From: JAYVIQ01 sp043770215
Lineage (GTDB): Bacteria; Bacteroidota; Bacteroidia; Cytophagales; JAAEPT01
Reading direction: 5' to 3'
NCBI GenBank assembly: GCA_043770215.1
Contig: JAYVIQ010000045.1
Location: 1 to 58,976 of the forward strand
Length of the DNA: 58,976 nucleotides
In this document: piece after piece, positions 1 through 8,498 of the stretch
How positions within the stretch are numbered: the first letter of the stretch is position 1
How the letters are laid out: every line of letters starts with the position of its first letter
The notes under the pieces: generated by a model
Database searches by the model: none
Seen by the model: only the letters and a program-made list of their open reading frames with translations
Told to the model about the DNA's origin: nothing
Position numbers and translations under genes: made by a program

Positions 1-189
1 CCCCACAGTTATAGGTATTACAACGCCAGGAAATAAAACAGCATTTCTAAGGGTAAGAACAGGCAAAACATCATCAAAAATTTCTGAATTCATTTCTAAC
101 TCTTCTTCGGGAGATAACAAAGGAATCAGTTCAGCCTCTGGATTATCAGAGATTATTTGTGTTAGTCTGAAGGTAATATCTTTTTTCAT
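1..189 (-). CDS. lon: Lon protease, N-terminal fragment (cut by window edge)
   Basis: Reading the minus strand from the ATG at 187-189 gives 63 codons with no stop before the window edge. After an acidic lead-in, the segment LPVLTLRNAVLFPG followed by VVIPITVG is the start of the Lon substrate-binding (LAN) domain. Lon is the ATP-dependent serine protease that degrades misfolded and regulatory proteins in the cytoplasm. Only the first part of the N-domain is visible, so the AAA+ and protease domains cannot be checked. It is divergent from the PorE-like gene, and the shared intergenic region holds two inverted repeats. Confidence 0.9.
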   Translation of the reverse strand, partial: MKKDITFRLTQIISDNPEAELIPLLSPEEELEMNSEIFDDVLPVLTLRNAVLFPGVVIPITVG

Positions 190-209
190 AGTCTATTTGC
201 TAGATTTTG

Positions 210-222
210 TGACATAATGTCA
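210..222. promoter_or_regulatory. Palindrome TGACATAATGTCA upstream of lon
   Basis: A perfect inverted repeat (TGACAT, one base, ATGTCA) lies 21 bases before the lon start codon in the divergent lon/PorE-like intergenic region. Its size and position fit a dimeric repressor or activator site. A regulatory role is inferred; no regulator gene is adjacent. Confidence 0.35.
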
Positions 223-236
223 TTAATCTTTTAAAG

Positions 237-258
237 ATTTGTGTTTTATAGCACAAAT
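237..258. promoter_or_regulatory. Inverted repeat ATTTGTG-N8-CACAAAT
   Basis: Seven-base arms separated by eight bases lie between the lon start and the chosen start of the PorE-like gene at 335. It may be an operator or a stem-loop in the 5' leader of the rightward transcript. In AT-rich DNA this could be chance. Confidence 0.25.
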
Positions 259-334
259 TTTGTTTTATCTTTTAACACTTCAATTGGTATGCCAAAGAAT
301 TTATATTAAATTAGTGAGATACAATCAGAATTAT

Positions 335-2428
335 ATGAGCAAACGAATAGTCAATTTTCTTTTTTTCTTTTTTTCTGCATTTTGTTTGGCATTTGCACAA
401 TCAGACAAAACCAACAACAATACTAATAATAAGGATGGATATAAATTGCAAGATATTGATTATGAATTAATTAAAAAATCAGATTCTGATGATGATTATC
501 ATTTTAATTTTCATAATATTGGTATTGAAGATAGGTTTTATGATGTACATTTATTAGAAGATATAGATGCAGCCACAAAAAAAGGAAATGATTATAAGAC
601 AATTAACTTATTAGAAGTTTACATTTCTCATTTTGGGATCAGAAATTTTTCTGAAGACACCAAATTACTTTGGCAATTAGGTCAACTGTATGAAAAAAAT
701 GACATGCTTTTGCAGGCTAAAGCATGTTACAGATTGGTTTTGAAACACCATTCTTTAAACACATACACCCAAGTAAAAGACTATACTACAGCATTATCTA
801 ATTTTGATGAGTTAACCTCTCTAGAAAAAAACCACTATGTACCTTTAGAATATTATTACAAACTTGTAGATTTTAGAAAACAAGTAGATACTTTACGCCC
901 ACCAAAAAGTGTTTTGCTAAATATGGGAGATGAGGTAAACAAAGAAAATACTCCAGATTATGGTCCATCTATAAGTAGAAATAGTGATTTGATTATTTTT
1001 ACAAGAAAACTTATGGACAATAAAATGCCGTATTTAATTCAAAATCAAACGTTTAGAGAAGGTTTATATTTTTCCAAAGGCGAAAACGGCTTTTGGTCAG
1101 ATGCTGTTGAATTCCCTCAACCTATAAAATCCTCTTGCAATGAAGGGAGTGCAATTATTTCAAAGGACGGAGATTTTTTGGTGTTTTCTAGGTGTCAGGT
1201 AAACGGTTGCCAAAGAGATTGTTATGATTGTTTAGGGAGTTGTGATTTGTTCTACTCCAAAAAAAATCCCTTAACAGATAATTGGTCTAAACCAGTAAAT
1301 TTTGGTAAAGATGTAAATAGCATCGGCTGGGATTCTCAACCTTCGTTCTCAATTTCTGAAGACACAATTTATTTTGCCTCCAATAGGCTAGGCGGATTTG
1401 GATTATCAGACATTTATTACATCTACAAAGAAGATAATGATAAGTGGTCTGCAGCTATAAACATGGGTCCCGTGATAAATTCTAGAGGAAATGAGTGGAG
1501 TCCTTTTCATAGTAAAATGTATAACGTATTTTATTTTAGCTCCAACGGTCAGGTATTGAATTTTGACACAACTCAATATTCAAATGGGATTTTTAAATCT
1601 AGCATCACAAATGATTTATACAAATGCAATTATAAAAATGGACGGTGGTTAGAACCTAAAAATCTAGGTCCACTTGTAAATGGATCTGGAGATGAAACCT
1701 ATTTTTCTATAGACGCAAACAATAAACTTCTTTATTATGCTAGAACAGAAGAAAGCGCAAAGAATAAAGAAATCACAGATTTATTTTCTTTTCCTGTACC
1801 CATGGAAGCTCAGCCTTTGGCAACTACGTTACTTTCTGGTACATTGTTGGATAGCGAAACTGGCAAACCTTACAAAGGAATAGTTTCTGTCATAGACTTA
1901 GAGCATGGTATAGAAGTTGCTCCCAAATTTATGAGAGAAGACGGAAGCTATGAATTTGATTTAATAGATCACAATAAATACCTTCTTGTTATACAAGGAG
2001 ATGATTTTTTTAGAATAGAAGAGTTGTTTCAATTGAACGGAGATACCACCATTAGTTCTACTGCTAAATCTATTACTCAAAAAACTTTACAGTTTACCTC
2101 TATTATTTTTGAAAATGGAAAAGCAGATATTTTAGATAATATGCACCAAGATTTGGGTAAAATCATAAATTTTATGATAGATAACCCTGAATATAAACTA
2201 AAAATTGGTGGGCATACAGATTCAGAAGGAAATGAAGAAACGAATCAGAAATTGAGTCAAAAAAGAGCAGATGCTATTAAAAAATATTTAGAAGACAATG
2301 GTTTTATAGAATCATCTAAAATAGAGGCTACAGGATTTGGCAGTAAAAAACCAATACGCACACCAGAACTTACAGACGAGGACAAGAGCATCAACAGGCG
2401 GGTGGAGTTTGAAATTAATAAAAGTTAA
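335..2428 (+). CDS. PorE-like OmpA-family protein (TPR, PD40 propeller, CRD, OmpA)
   Basis: The frame is open from 239, but the ATG at 335 begins a clear signal peptide (MSKRIVNFLFFFFSAFCLAFAQ-like, residues 1-22), giving 697 residues. Order of parts: a TPR-like helical segment (about 80-140), WD40/PD40-type beta-propeller blades (about 190-490, with repeated SRNSDLIIF and ISKDGDFLVFSR phrases), a carboxypeptidase-regulatory-like beta sandwich (GTLLDSETGKPYKG, about 505-570), and a C-terminal OmpA peptidoglycan-binding domain (IGGHTDSEGNEETN, LSQKRADAIKKYL). This is the architecture of T9SS PorE, thought to anchor the PorLM/PorKN machinery to the cell wall, though other Bacteroidota OmpA proteins share it. 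There is no lipobox. The stop codon lies inside the 10-bp target duplication of the adjacent repeat element. Confidence 0.75.
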   Translation: MSKRIVNFLFFFFSAFCLAFAQSDKTNNNTNNKDGYKLQDIDYELIKKSDSDDDYHFNFHNIGIEDRFYDVHLLEDIDAATKKGNDYKTINLLEVYISHFGIRNFSEDTKLLWQLGQLYEKNDMLLQAKACYRLVLKHHSLNTYTQVKDYTTALSNFDELTSLEKNHYVPLEYYYKLVDFRKQVDTLRPPKSVLLNMGDEVNKENTPDYGPSISRNSDLIIFTRKLMDNKMPYLIQNQTFREGLYFSKGENGFWSDAVEFPQPIKSSCNEGSAIISKDGDFLVFSRCQVNGCQRDCYDCLGSCDLFYSKKNPLTDNWSKPVNFGKDVNSIGWDSQPSFSISEDTIYFASNRLGGFGLSDIYYIYKEDNDKWSAAINMGPVINSRGNEWSPFHSKMYNVFYFSSNGQVLNFDTTQYSNGIFKSSITNDLYKCNYKNGRWLEPKNLGPLVNGSGDETYFSIDANNKLLYYARTEESAKNKEITDLFSFPVPMEAQPLATTLLSGTLLDSETGKPYKGIVSVIDLEHGIEVAPKFMREDGSYEFDLIDHNKYLLVIQGDDFFRIEELFQLNGDTTISSTAKSITQKTLQFTSIIFENGKADILDNMHQDLGKIINFMIDNPEYKLKIGGHTDSEGNEETNQKLSQKRADAIKKYLEDNGFIESSKIEATGFGSKKPIRTPELTDEDKSINRRVEFEINKS

Positions 2429-2429
2429 T

Positions 2430-2599
2430 GTGAATATCCGCAATGATACCAGTTTCTGTTATTTTTTTGCGAAAAGGATCTAAGCGGAGCCCTTTTTTGC
2501 TTTTTCAGCAAAAAAAGCAAGAGCAAAGAGCCTGACCCGATAGGGTTTCGCCCAAAATCACTAATCAATTTCACTACTGGTACAATTACGGATATTCAC
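2430..2599 (+). mobile_element. MITE-like repeat, copy 1 (170 bp)
   Basis: A non-coding element with imperfect terminal inverted repeats of about 25 bp: left end GTGAATATCCGC, right end ACGGATATTCAC, with inner TACCAGTA/TACTGGTA. It is flanked by a 10-bp target duplication, AAAAGTTAAT (2420-2429) and AAAAATTAAT (2600-2609), 9/10 identical. The core holds a hairpin (CTTTTTTGC ... GCAAAAAAAG) and a conserved block GACCCGATAGGGTTTCGCCC. It begins one base after the stop codon of the PorE-like gene, so it may also act as a terminator. Confidence 0.85.
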
Positions 2600-2799
2600 A
2601 AAAATTAATTTTTAAATTTAACGTTCCTATTTTAAACACGCTCAAGACCCCTATTTATTTTCATTCATTATAAGGTATATACATTTCAAATTGTTTTTAT
2701 GCTTTTAAAAATAGAATATTATGCTGCTGTTATAGTGTTATTATCCTTTTTTCAAAAAACCTTTTTTTTTATTAAAAGTGATTTCCAAGCATTTTTTTT

Positions 2800-2807
2800 T
2801 ATCTTCG
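2800..2807 (+). promoter_or_regulatory. Possible -7 box of hslV
   Basis: TATCTTCG matches the Bacteroidota -7 consensus TAnnTTTG at all but one position and lies six bases before the hslV ATG. That placement would make the transcript leaderless or nearly so. No good -33 TTG is seen at the usual distance, so this is tentative. Confidence 0.3.
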
Positions 2808-2813
2808 TAGCCA

Positions 2814-3353
2814 ATGGAAAAAATTAGATCTACTACAGTTTTGGCAGTAAAACATAATGGTAAGGTTACTATTGGTGCAGACGGTCAAGCAACAATGGGC
2901 AATACTGTTGCTAAAAACAATGTAAAAAAAATTAGAAAGCTAAACGATGGTAAGATTGTTTGCGGTTTTGCAGGGTCTACCGCAGATGCTTTTACGCTTA
3001 TAGAGCGTTTTCAAGAAAAATTGAGCAAGCATGGCAACAATATGAAGCGGGCTGCCATAGAACTTGCAAAGGATTGGAGGACAGACCGTTATTTAAGGAA
3101 ACTAGAGGCCATGATGATTGCTGCTAATGCAGAAGAAATCTTGATTATTTCTGGAACAGGTGATGTTTTAGAGCCTGATGATGATATTGCTTCTATAGGT
3201 TCTGGTAGTAATTATGCTCTATCAGCTGCAAAAGCACTTAAGAGACATGCAACTGAATTATCTTCGGAAGAAATTGTAAAAGAAAGTCTTACAATTGCAG
3301 CAGATATTTGTATTTATACAAACCATAATTTTGTAATAGAGACCATTGATTAG
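2814..3353 (+). CDS. hslV: ATP-dependent protease subunit HslV (ClpQ)
   Basis: The 179-residue product is of standard HslV length. After a short propeptide, STTVLAV supplies the N-terminal nucleophile threonine. It is followed by GADGQATMGNTV and KIRKLNDGKIVCGFAGSTAD, the hallmark region of this 20S-like peptidase. HslV forms a double hexameric ring that degrades proteins unfolded by the HslU ATPase. hslU is not next to it here: upstream is a repeat element and downstream an unrelated minus-strand gene, so the usual hslVU operon is split. The gene is apparently monocistronic, with a stem-loop 55 bases after its stop. Confidence 0.95.
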   Translation: MEKIRSTTVLAVKHNGKVTIGADGQATMGNTVAKNNVKKIRKLNDGKIVCGFAGSTADAFTLIERFQEKLSKHGNNMKRAAIELAKDWRTDRYLRKLEAMMIAANAEEILIISGTGDVLEPDDDIASIGSGSNYALSAAKALKRHATELSSEEIVKESLTIAADICIYTNHNFVIETID

Positions 3354-3407
3354 GTTCCTATAGAGTTTCTTTACAGAAAAAAGACTTTTTTAGTTTCTTT
3401 CTAATAA

Positions 3408-3438
3408 ACTCTTCTTACTGTTTTTAGCTAAGAAGAGT
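3408..3438. terminator. Stem-loop downstream of hslV
   Basis: Ten-base perfect arms ACTCTTCTTA and TAAGAAGAGT enclose an 11-base loop, 55 bases after the hslV stop and between convergent genes. No uridine tract follows directly, so it may be a weak terminator or an mRNA-stabilising hairpin. Confidence 0.35.
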
Positions 3439-3585
3439 ACATTTGGTTATCAAGTATTTAAAAAAAACACTATTCCAAATCAAGAGTTTACACGTGTTTG
3501 AATTTGAACACAGAAAAATGTTAGATTTGAGTAGTTTTAGTTTTATTTGATAGATGAATATTTATCCGTTAATAAAGTTCTAAAA

Positions 3586-4140
3586 CTATTTCCATTTTAT
3601 ATTACAACCTAAACTTGGTTTTTGATATTCAGATATCTTATTTCTTTGTAATAAATTATCAATAGCGTTTTTTATATCCATTCCCGTTACTGGTATCCCA
3701 TTTCCTGGTCTAGATTCGTCAAACCTACCTCGGTAGACTAATTTTTTATCAGAATCAAATAAATAAAAATCCGGTGTGCAGGCAGCATCTAATTTTCTTG
3801 CAAAAGATTGGTCTTGATCATACAGGTACGGAAAATCTAAATTCAACTCACCAAAAAGCAACTTCATGTTCTCTGGTGAATCCTCTGGATAATTAGATAC
3901 ATCATTTGCACTTACAGCTACAAACTTTAAAACTGTGTTTTTATACAATTCATAAAGTTCCTTTATTCCTTGGTGTAAATGAATAACAAAAGGGCAATGA
4001 TTGCAAATAAACATCACAAGTATTGGGTCATTTTGAGCAATATTGTGTATGCTTTCTTTACCTTCAGAAATTGTATTGAATAAATTGGCATCAGGTAAAT
4101 CAGTACCAATGGGTATCATATTAGAAGGAATGCGTGCCAT
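3586..4140 (-). CDS. Thioredoxin-fold protein (AhpC/TSA-like, CNHC)
   Basis: The 184-residue protein begins MARIPSNMIPIGTDLPDANL. It carries the redox motif FICNHCPFV (Cys-x-x-Cys) in the thioredoxin position, then FVAVSANDVSNYPEDSPENM, the strand TPDFYLFD with the cis-proline-type turn, and the typical ending SLGCNIKWK. This matches the PRX-like1 branch of thioredoxin-fold proteins, common in Bacteroidota and probably a thiol reductase or peroxidase. There is no signal peptide, so it should be cytoplasmic. It is convergent with hslV and stands alone. Confidence 0.85.
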   Translation of the reverse strand: MARIPSNMIPIGTDLPDANLFNTISEGKESIHNIAQNDPILVMFICNHCPFVIHLHQGIKELYELYKNTVLKFVAVSANDVSNYPEDSPENMKLLFGELNLDFPYLYDQDQSFARKLDAACTPDFYLFDSDKKLVYRGRFDESRPGNGIPVTGMDIKNAIDNLLQRNKISEYQKPSLGCNIKWK

Positions 4141-4390
4141 AGTAATTTTTTTGTTAAAAATAATTCATATTTAGTTAACTTAATACCAAAATGTTATTTA
4201 TTGGGATCATTATTTTTTATTACAAATAGCAGTAAATTTGATTTGAAATGTTTTATTAAACGTAAAGTAGTATAAAAAAGTATACTTTAGTTTATCCTAA
4301 AATAGATTATACGAAAAGTCTGAGTGATATTTATCACAAGAATTTTGTATTAAATATGCAATATTTGATTCCACAGATTTAATAGTATGT

Positions 4391-6121
4391 ATGAAATTTG
4401 AAAAGTATTTTCCAATAATAGAATGGCTGCCAAGCTATAAAAAAGAAAATCTATCTAAGGATATTTATGCAGGTTTAACAGTGGGTATAATCCTAATTCC
4501 ACAAGGGATGGCATACGCCATGATAGCCGGTTTGCCTCCAGTTTTTGGGTTGTATGCAGCTTTAATTCCCCAAATTGTATATTCTATTTTTGGTACATCC
4601 AAACATATTTCTGTTGGTCCTGTAGCTATGGATTCTATGTTGGTTGCCTCTGGGGTTGGGGCTATTGCAGCAGCTGGATCTGGTCATTTTATAGAATTAG
4701 CAATTGTATTGGCTTTTCTAATTGGTTTTTTTCAGTTTGTTTTTGGTGTGCTACGTTTTGGTTTTTTGGTAAATTTCCTATCTAAACCCGTTGTTTCGGG
4801 TTTTACTTCTGCTGCTGCTTTGGTCATAGGATTAAATCAATTATCAGCAATTCTAGGGATGCCTATTTATGAGAAAAAAGCAATTTATATAGCAATAGAA
4901 GTTTTAAAAAACTTAAAATTTGTAAATTTTTGGACTGTAGGAATTTCTGCTTTTACATTGCTTTTTTTAGTGGTGATTAAAAAAAAGTCTGCTACTTTTC
5001 CAAGTGCACTTTTTGCAGTAATAATTGGTACTTTAATTGTATATTTTGGAAAACTACAGTTTAAAAAAGTAGAAATAATTGGCTTTATACCCAAAGGATT
5101 GCCAGGTTTTAGTTTTCCCAATTTAGATACTCCTTTTTTGTACGATTTATTGCCAATAGCTTTTACAATAGCTTTAATAGCATATATAGAAGCTATTTCT
5201 GTGGCAAAAAGTTTGCAAAATAAACACAGAAACGAATACAAAATAGACAATAATCAAGAAATGATAGGTTTGGGATTGTCTAACCTAATAGGTTCGTTTT
5301 TTTTAGCCTATCCTACAACTGGAGGATTTAGCAGAAGCGCTGTAAATGAACAAATGGGGGCAGTTAGTGCAATTTCTTCCTGGGTGAGTGCACTATTGGT
5401 AGGGATAACCCTTCTTTTTCTTACGCCTTTGTTTTATTATTTGCCCTTAGCTGTTTTAGGTGTGATCATTATGATTGCAGTTTTTGGGTTAATGGATTTT
5501 AGTTACCCTAACTATTTATTTAAAAACAGCATGCAGGAGTTTGTCATGCTTTGTGCTACTTTCTGCATTACCTTAAGTGTAGGAATAAAAGAAGGGCTTA
5601 TGGTTGGGGTGTTTATTTCTATAGTGGCACTTGTATATAGAACAAGTAAACCTCATATTGCCATTTTAGGGAAATTACCTTTTCTAGATGAATACAGAAA
5701 CATAGAAAGGTATAATGAAGTTGAAATTAGAAAAGATGCACTAATTTTACGGCAAGACGCTCAATTGTATTTTGCAAATGCTAATTATTTTGCTGAAAAA
5801 GTAAAAGAAGAGGTTCATAAAAAAGGGCGTGATTTGAGGGTTGTAATCATACACTGTTCTAGCATATCTAGTGTAGATACAACAGCAATACAAGAATTAG
5901 TAACCTTAATTGATGGGTTAAATACAGAAGGGGTGAGCGTTTATTTTACAGGGGTTGTAGGTCCAGTTAGAGACTTTTTTAAAAAAACTGGTTTTACTGA
6001 ACAAGTAGGAGTAAATAACTTTTTTATAGACATTGCAAGTGCTGTAAACTATTTAGAAAATGGTGCTAACACTAAAACCAAACAAATGCAGAAGAAAACA
6101 TTGCAAAATAATGTACTGTGA
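4391..6121 (+). CDS. SulP-family anion transporter with STAS domain
   Basis: The 576-residue product has the SulP signature near the N-terminus (DIYAGLTVGIILIPQGMAYAMIAGLPPVFGLYAA), multiple hydrophobic helices up to about residue 420, and a cytoplasmic STAS domain (about 440-550) ending in the helix before NNFFIDIASAVNYL. SulP proteins move sulfate, bicarbonate or similar anions, usually with Na+ or H+; the substrate cannot be read from sequence. The stop codon TGA is supplied by the terminal GTGAATATC of repeat copy 2. Without the insertion the frame would run two codons further (Lys-Glu) before TAA. Confidence 0.92.
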   Translation: MKFEKYFPIIEWLPSYKKENLSKDIYAGLTVGIILIPQGMAYAMIAGLPPVFGLYAALIPQIVYSIFGTSKHISVGPVAMDSMLVASGVGAIAAAGSGHFIELAIVLAFLIGFFQFVFGVLRFGFLVNFLSKPVVSGFTSAAALVIGLNQLSAILGMPIYEKKAIYIAIEVLKNLKFVNFWTVGISAFTLLFLVVIKKKSATFPSALFAVIIGTLIVYFGKLQFKKVEIIGFIPKGLPGFSFPNLDTPFLYDLLPIAFTIALIAYIEAISVAKSLQNKHRNEYKIDNNQEMIGLGLSNLIGSFFLAYPTTGGFSRSAVNEQMGAVSAISSWVSALLVGITLLFLTPLFYYLPLAVLGVIIMIAVFGLMDFSYPNYLFKNSMQEFVMLCATFCITLSVGIKEGLMVGVFISIVALVYRTSKPHIAILGKLPFLDEYRNIERYNEVEIRKDALILRQDAQLYFANANYFAEKVKEEVHKKGRDLRVVIIHCSSISSVDTTAIQELVTLIDGLNTEGVSVYFTGVVGPVRDFFKKTGFTEQVGVNNFFIDIASAVNYLENGANTKTKQMQKKTLQNNVL

Positions 6122-6283
6122 ATATCCGCAATGATACTTGTGTCTATTTTTTTTGAGAAAAGGATTGAAGCAGAGTTTTTTTGCTTTTTAAGCCAAAAAA
6201 AAGCGATCATAGATTCTGATTCGATAGGGTTTTAACCTAAATCACCAATGAATACTACTATTGGTACAATTATGGATATTTAC
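6118..6283 (+). mobile_element. MITE-like repeat, copy 2 (degenerate, 166 bp)
   Basis: The copy starts GTGAATATCCGC and ends TGGATATTTAC, with a diverged core (AAAAGGATTGAAGC, TCGATAGGGTTTTAACC). It is flanked by ATAATGTACT (6108-6117) and ATAATATAGT (6284-6293), 8/10 identical. Divergence of ends, core and duplication together suggests an older insertion than copies 3 and 4. It overlaps the SulP stop codon. Confidence 0.8.
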
Positions 6284-6399
6284 ATAATATAGTAAAAGAA
6301 TAATATGCATTTTTTCTAATTTTAAAAAAAGCTTACTATATGGTATTTATAACTCTAATTATTTTTTACTGGTGATGAGCTTTTTAAAGAAAACAAGAC

Positions 6400-6792
6400 T
6401 TAAAACATACTCAGCTGATTTTCTGCAGTAGGAGGTTTTTTCCCTAATGATTCTTTTGTGGCTTTTTGTTCGCTTATTTTTATGAGTTCGTTTCTTAACG
6501 CATCATTTTTCATAAGCTCATTTACTTTTTGCTTTTCAATTTTAGAAACTGGAGGATTTGCAACTATTTTCTCAATTTCTTTACTTGCTTTACCAATTAC
6601 TTTTGGGTCTAAGACATTTATAAATCTCACTCCATCTATTTCCACAGGTTCAAAACCTTTGTTTTTTTTCTTTTCAATAAGGGTTTCAATATACTGACGA
6701 GTAACCCCAATTGTCCCGCTTTTTTTTACAAATTTTTCAGCAAAGGTTTTAACTAAGATTAGTTTAGTTACGTCATATATTTTTCTTCTCAT
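6400..6792 (-). CDS. Small putative DNA-binding protein (HTH-like)
   Basis: The 130-residue basic protein starts at an ATG (6790-6792). Residues about 15-60 (FVKKSGTIGVTRQYIETLI, then GFEPVEIDGVRFINV) resemble a helix-turn-helix followed by a small wing, as in short excisionase- or MerR-like regulators. The rest is a charged helical tail ending in QLSMF. The family is not recognised with certainty. The C-terminal xLSMF/QLSLF-type ending resembles a beta-clamp-binding peptide, which is only an inference. No partner gene is adjacent. Copy 3 of the repeat lies upstream of it. Confidence 0.65.
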   Translation of the reverse strand: MRRKIYDVTKLILVKTFAEKFVKKSGTIGVTRQYIETLIEKKKNKGFEPVEIDGVRFINVLDPKVIGKASKEIEKIVANPPVSKIEKQKVNELMKNDALRNELIKISEQKATKESLGKKPPTAENQLSMF

Positions 6793-6810
6793 TGCGGAAT
6801 TATAATTGCT

Positions 6811-6933
6811 TTAGTGCAATATTATTTCTTTTTTAAAAAGACTCCAAATAGTTTGTTTAAAATTTATCCACCAACCAAAAAATGAAATGAAGGTTGAATT
6901 ACTTGTAATTAGAAAAAAAAGTAGGTAATTCAT
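6811..6933 (-). CDS. Doubtful small hydrophobic ORF (40 aa)
   Basis: This frame starts at an ATG (6931-6933), 18 bases upstream of the preceding small gene, and encodes one hydrophobic, Trp-rich segment (NYLLFFLITS ... FFGWWINF). A longer reading of the same frame would start inside repeat copy 3 and is not credible. It could be a membrane micropeptide or chance. Confidence 0.2.
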   Translation of the reverse strand: MNYLLFFLITSNSTFISFFGWWINFKQTIWSLFKKEIILH

Positions 6934-6963
6934 GCTAAATACTTGTTTTTCTAATTGATAATT

Positions 6964-7135
6964 CTGAATATCCGCAATGATACCAGTACCTATTATTTTT
7001 TTGCGAAAAGGATAGTAGTGGAGCTCTTTTTTGGCTCCTTCAGCCAAAAAAAGCGGGAACGAATAGCCTGACCCGATAGGGTTTCGTCCAAAATCACTAA
7101 TCAATTTCACTACTGGTACGATAACGGATATTCAC
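6964..7135 (+). mobile_element. MITE-like repeat, copy 3 (172 bp, perfect TSD)
   Basis: Ends are CTGAATATCCGC and ACGGATATTCAC. The element is flanked by a perfect 10-bp target duplication ATTGATAATT at 6954-6963 and 7136-7145. The core hairpin is TTTTTTGGC ... GCCAAAAAAA, and the block GACCCGATAGGGTTTCG is intact. It sits between the divergent HTH-like gene and porV2. The perfect duplication argues for a relatively recent insertion. Confidence 0.9.
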
Positions 7136-7406
7136 ATTGATAATTATGATTCATGTAAAAAATGTCTTTTTTATAAAGTTTGTATTTGATACAATTACAA
7201 ATTATTTGCTAATGTTTTTTATCTTTTTATTAAAATTGAATCAATTGTGGTTGTTGCTCTGCTAAACATAAAGTATATTTACAATAGATGATAGTTTTGA
7301 TTCTTCTTTTTACTTTAAATCTTGAATTTAAATATGTATTCTGTTTTTACACATATTTGATATAGATTCAATTAAAAATAGATGTTTGTTATTGTCTAGT
7401 TTTGAT

Positions 7407-8498
7407 ATGAAAAATACGTATTTACTCTTTTTTCTTTTGATTTGTGTTTCAAGGTTTGAAACCATTGCACAATCTAGTAGATTTAATCAATTGGGTTCTT
7501 CTCCTAGAACCTTAGCTTTAGGGAAAAGCAATCAAAGTACCTATGTACAATCTTTAGATGTGCTTGCAAATCCTGCACTTATTACAAGTCAAAAAACAAA
7601 ATATTCTAGTAGTTACATGCACCATAATGCATTTAAAGGCATTAGCAATGCAAATCTTTTAGCTTTTTTTATAAAACCAGATAGTTCAAAAACTCATTTC
7701 GGATTTTCTCTTAATCAACTTTCTAACAATGGAGTTTTTGATACAAGGGATTTAGCTACCAACAGCTCTACTTATGATTTTTCTAAAGTAAGTGTTTTAA
7801 ATTCAGTTGATTATGGATTAAAATTTATTTTAGGTAAGTCTATCTCTAATAAAATAGCCCTAGGGGTATCTGCAAATCTAGATTTGCTTTCTGTAGCAGA
7901 TTTTTCTAACGCAAGAAGTGTAGGGGCAGACTTAGGTCTTCAATACAAAATAGATAGTTCTTTTTGTGTAGGAGTCATGCTAGAAAATGCTTTGGGGAAA
8001 TATTATTTTTGGAACCAAAGCAGTACAATGCTGCAAAAAAGCTATTTTGCAACAGATAACTATCTGCAGATAAATTCTGTAAGCGTTCAATTGCCTTCTT
8101 TATATGTTGGTGCTTCTAAAAAAGCAACCTATAATGCTTGGTTTAGTAATATTTTTTCTGTTCAAGCAAATTTAAATGGTAATGAAGCATCGTATTCTAT
8201 TTTTGCAAAAGACAAACTCGCTTTTAATTTTGGATTTGGGTATGAAGCATTGCTCAAAAATATAGTTTATGTGCGTGCAGGCTGGTCAGATTTTCAGAAA
8301 ATAAGTTATTCTAAAAGTAGCATTTCTTCACAATTAGGGATTGGAATAGGGCTTAAAATTAATAAAATAATGATAGATTATACAATGGCAAACATCAACA
8401 AATCTTTGGTTTCAGCACAAAAGCAGTTAATTTCAATTCAATTTAACTTTGAGAAATTTAATCAACATAATAGCACTGTTGAGCCTAGTAGGTTCTAG
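7407..8498 (+). CDS. T9SS-associated PorV/PorQ-family outer-membrane protein (PorV2-like)
   Basis: The ATG at 7407 starts a signal peptide (MKNTYLLFFLLICVSRFETIAQ-like); the longer reading from 7386 adds only seven residues before it. The 363-residue mature-type sequence has the family opening (FNQLGSSPRTLALGKS, then LDVLANPALI) and an alternating beta-strand pattern ending IDYTMAN, as in PorV/PorQ beta-barrels. It precedes and overlaps a PorU-type sortase, which points to the PorV2 role of handing cargo to, or anchoring, the sortase at the outer membrane. Assignment to PorV2 rather than PorV or PorQ rests mainly on this pairing. Confidence 0.75.
   Translation: MKNTYLLFFLLICVSRFETIAQSSRFNQLGSSPRTLALGKSNQSTYVQSLDVLANPALITSQKTKYSSSYMHHNAFKGISNANLLAFFIKPDSSKTHFGFSLNQLSNNGVFDTRDLATNSSTYDFSKVSVLNSVDYGLKFILGKSISNKIALGVSANLDLLSVADFSNARSVGADLGLQYKIDSSFCVGVMLENALGKYYFWNQSSTMLQKSYFATDNYLQINSVSVQLPSLYVGASKKATYNAWFSNIFSVQANLNGNEASYSIFAKDKLAFNFGFGYEALLKNIVYVRAGWSDFQKISYSKSSISSQLGIGIGLKINKIMIDYTMANINKSLVSAQKQLISIQFNFEKFNQHNSTVEPSRF

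Noticed and set aside
239..334. N-terminal extension of the PorE-like protein
   Set aside because: The signal peptide starts at the internal ATG at 335; the upstream 32 codons have no homology-like pattern.
2430..2599. Repeat elements as CRISPR repeats or as tRNA/rRNA fragments
   Set aside because: Copies are kilobases apart with target duplications, and the core shows no cloverleaf or rRNA similarity; a mobile element explains all features.
6811..7110. A 99-codon minus-strand frame running from inside repeat copy 3
   Set aside because: Its first half is translated repeat sequence (the conserved GACCCGATAGGG core read backwards) and overlaps the mobile element; only the last 40 codons are kept as a doubtful small ORF.
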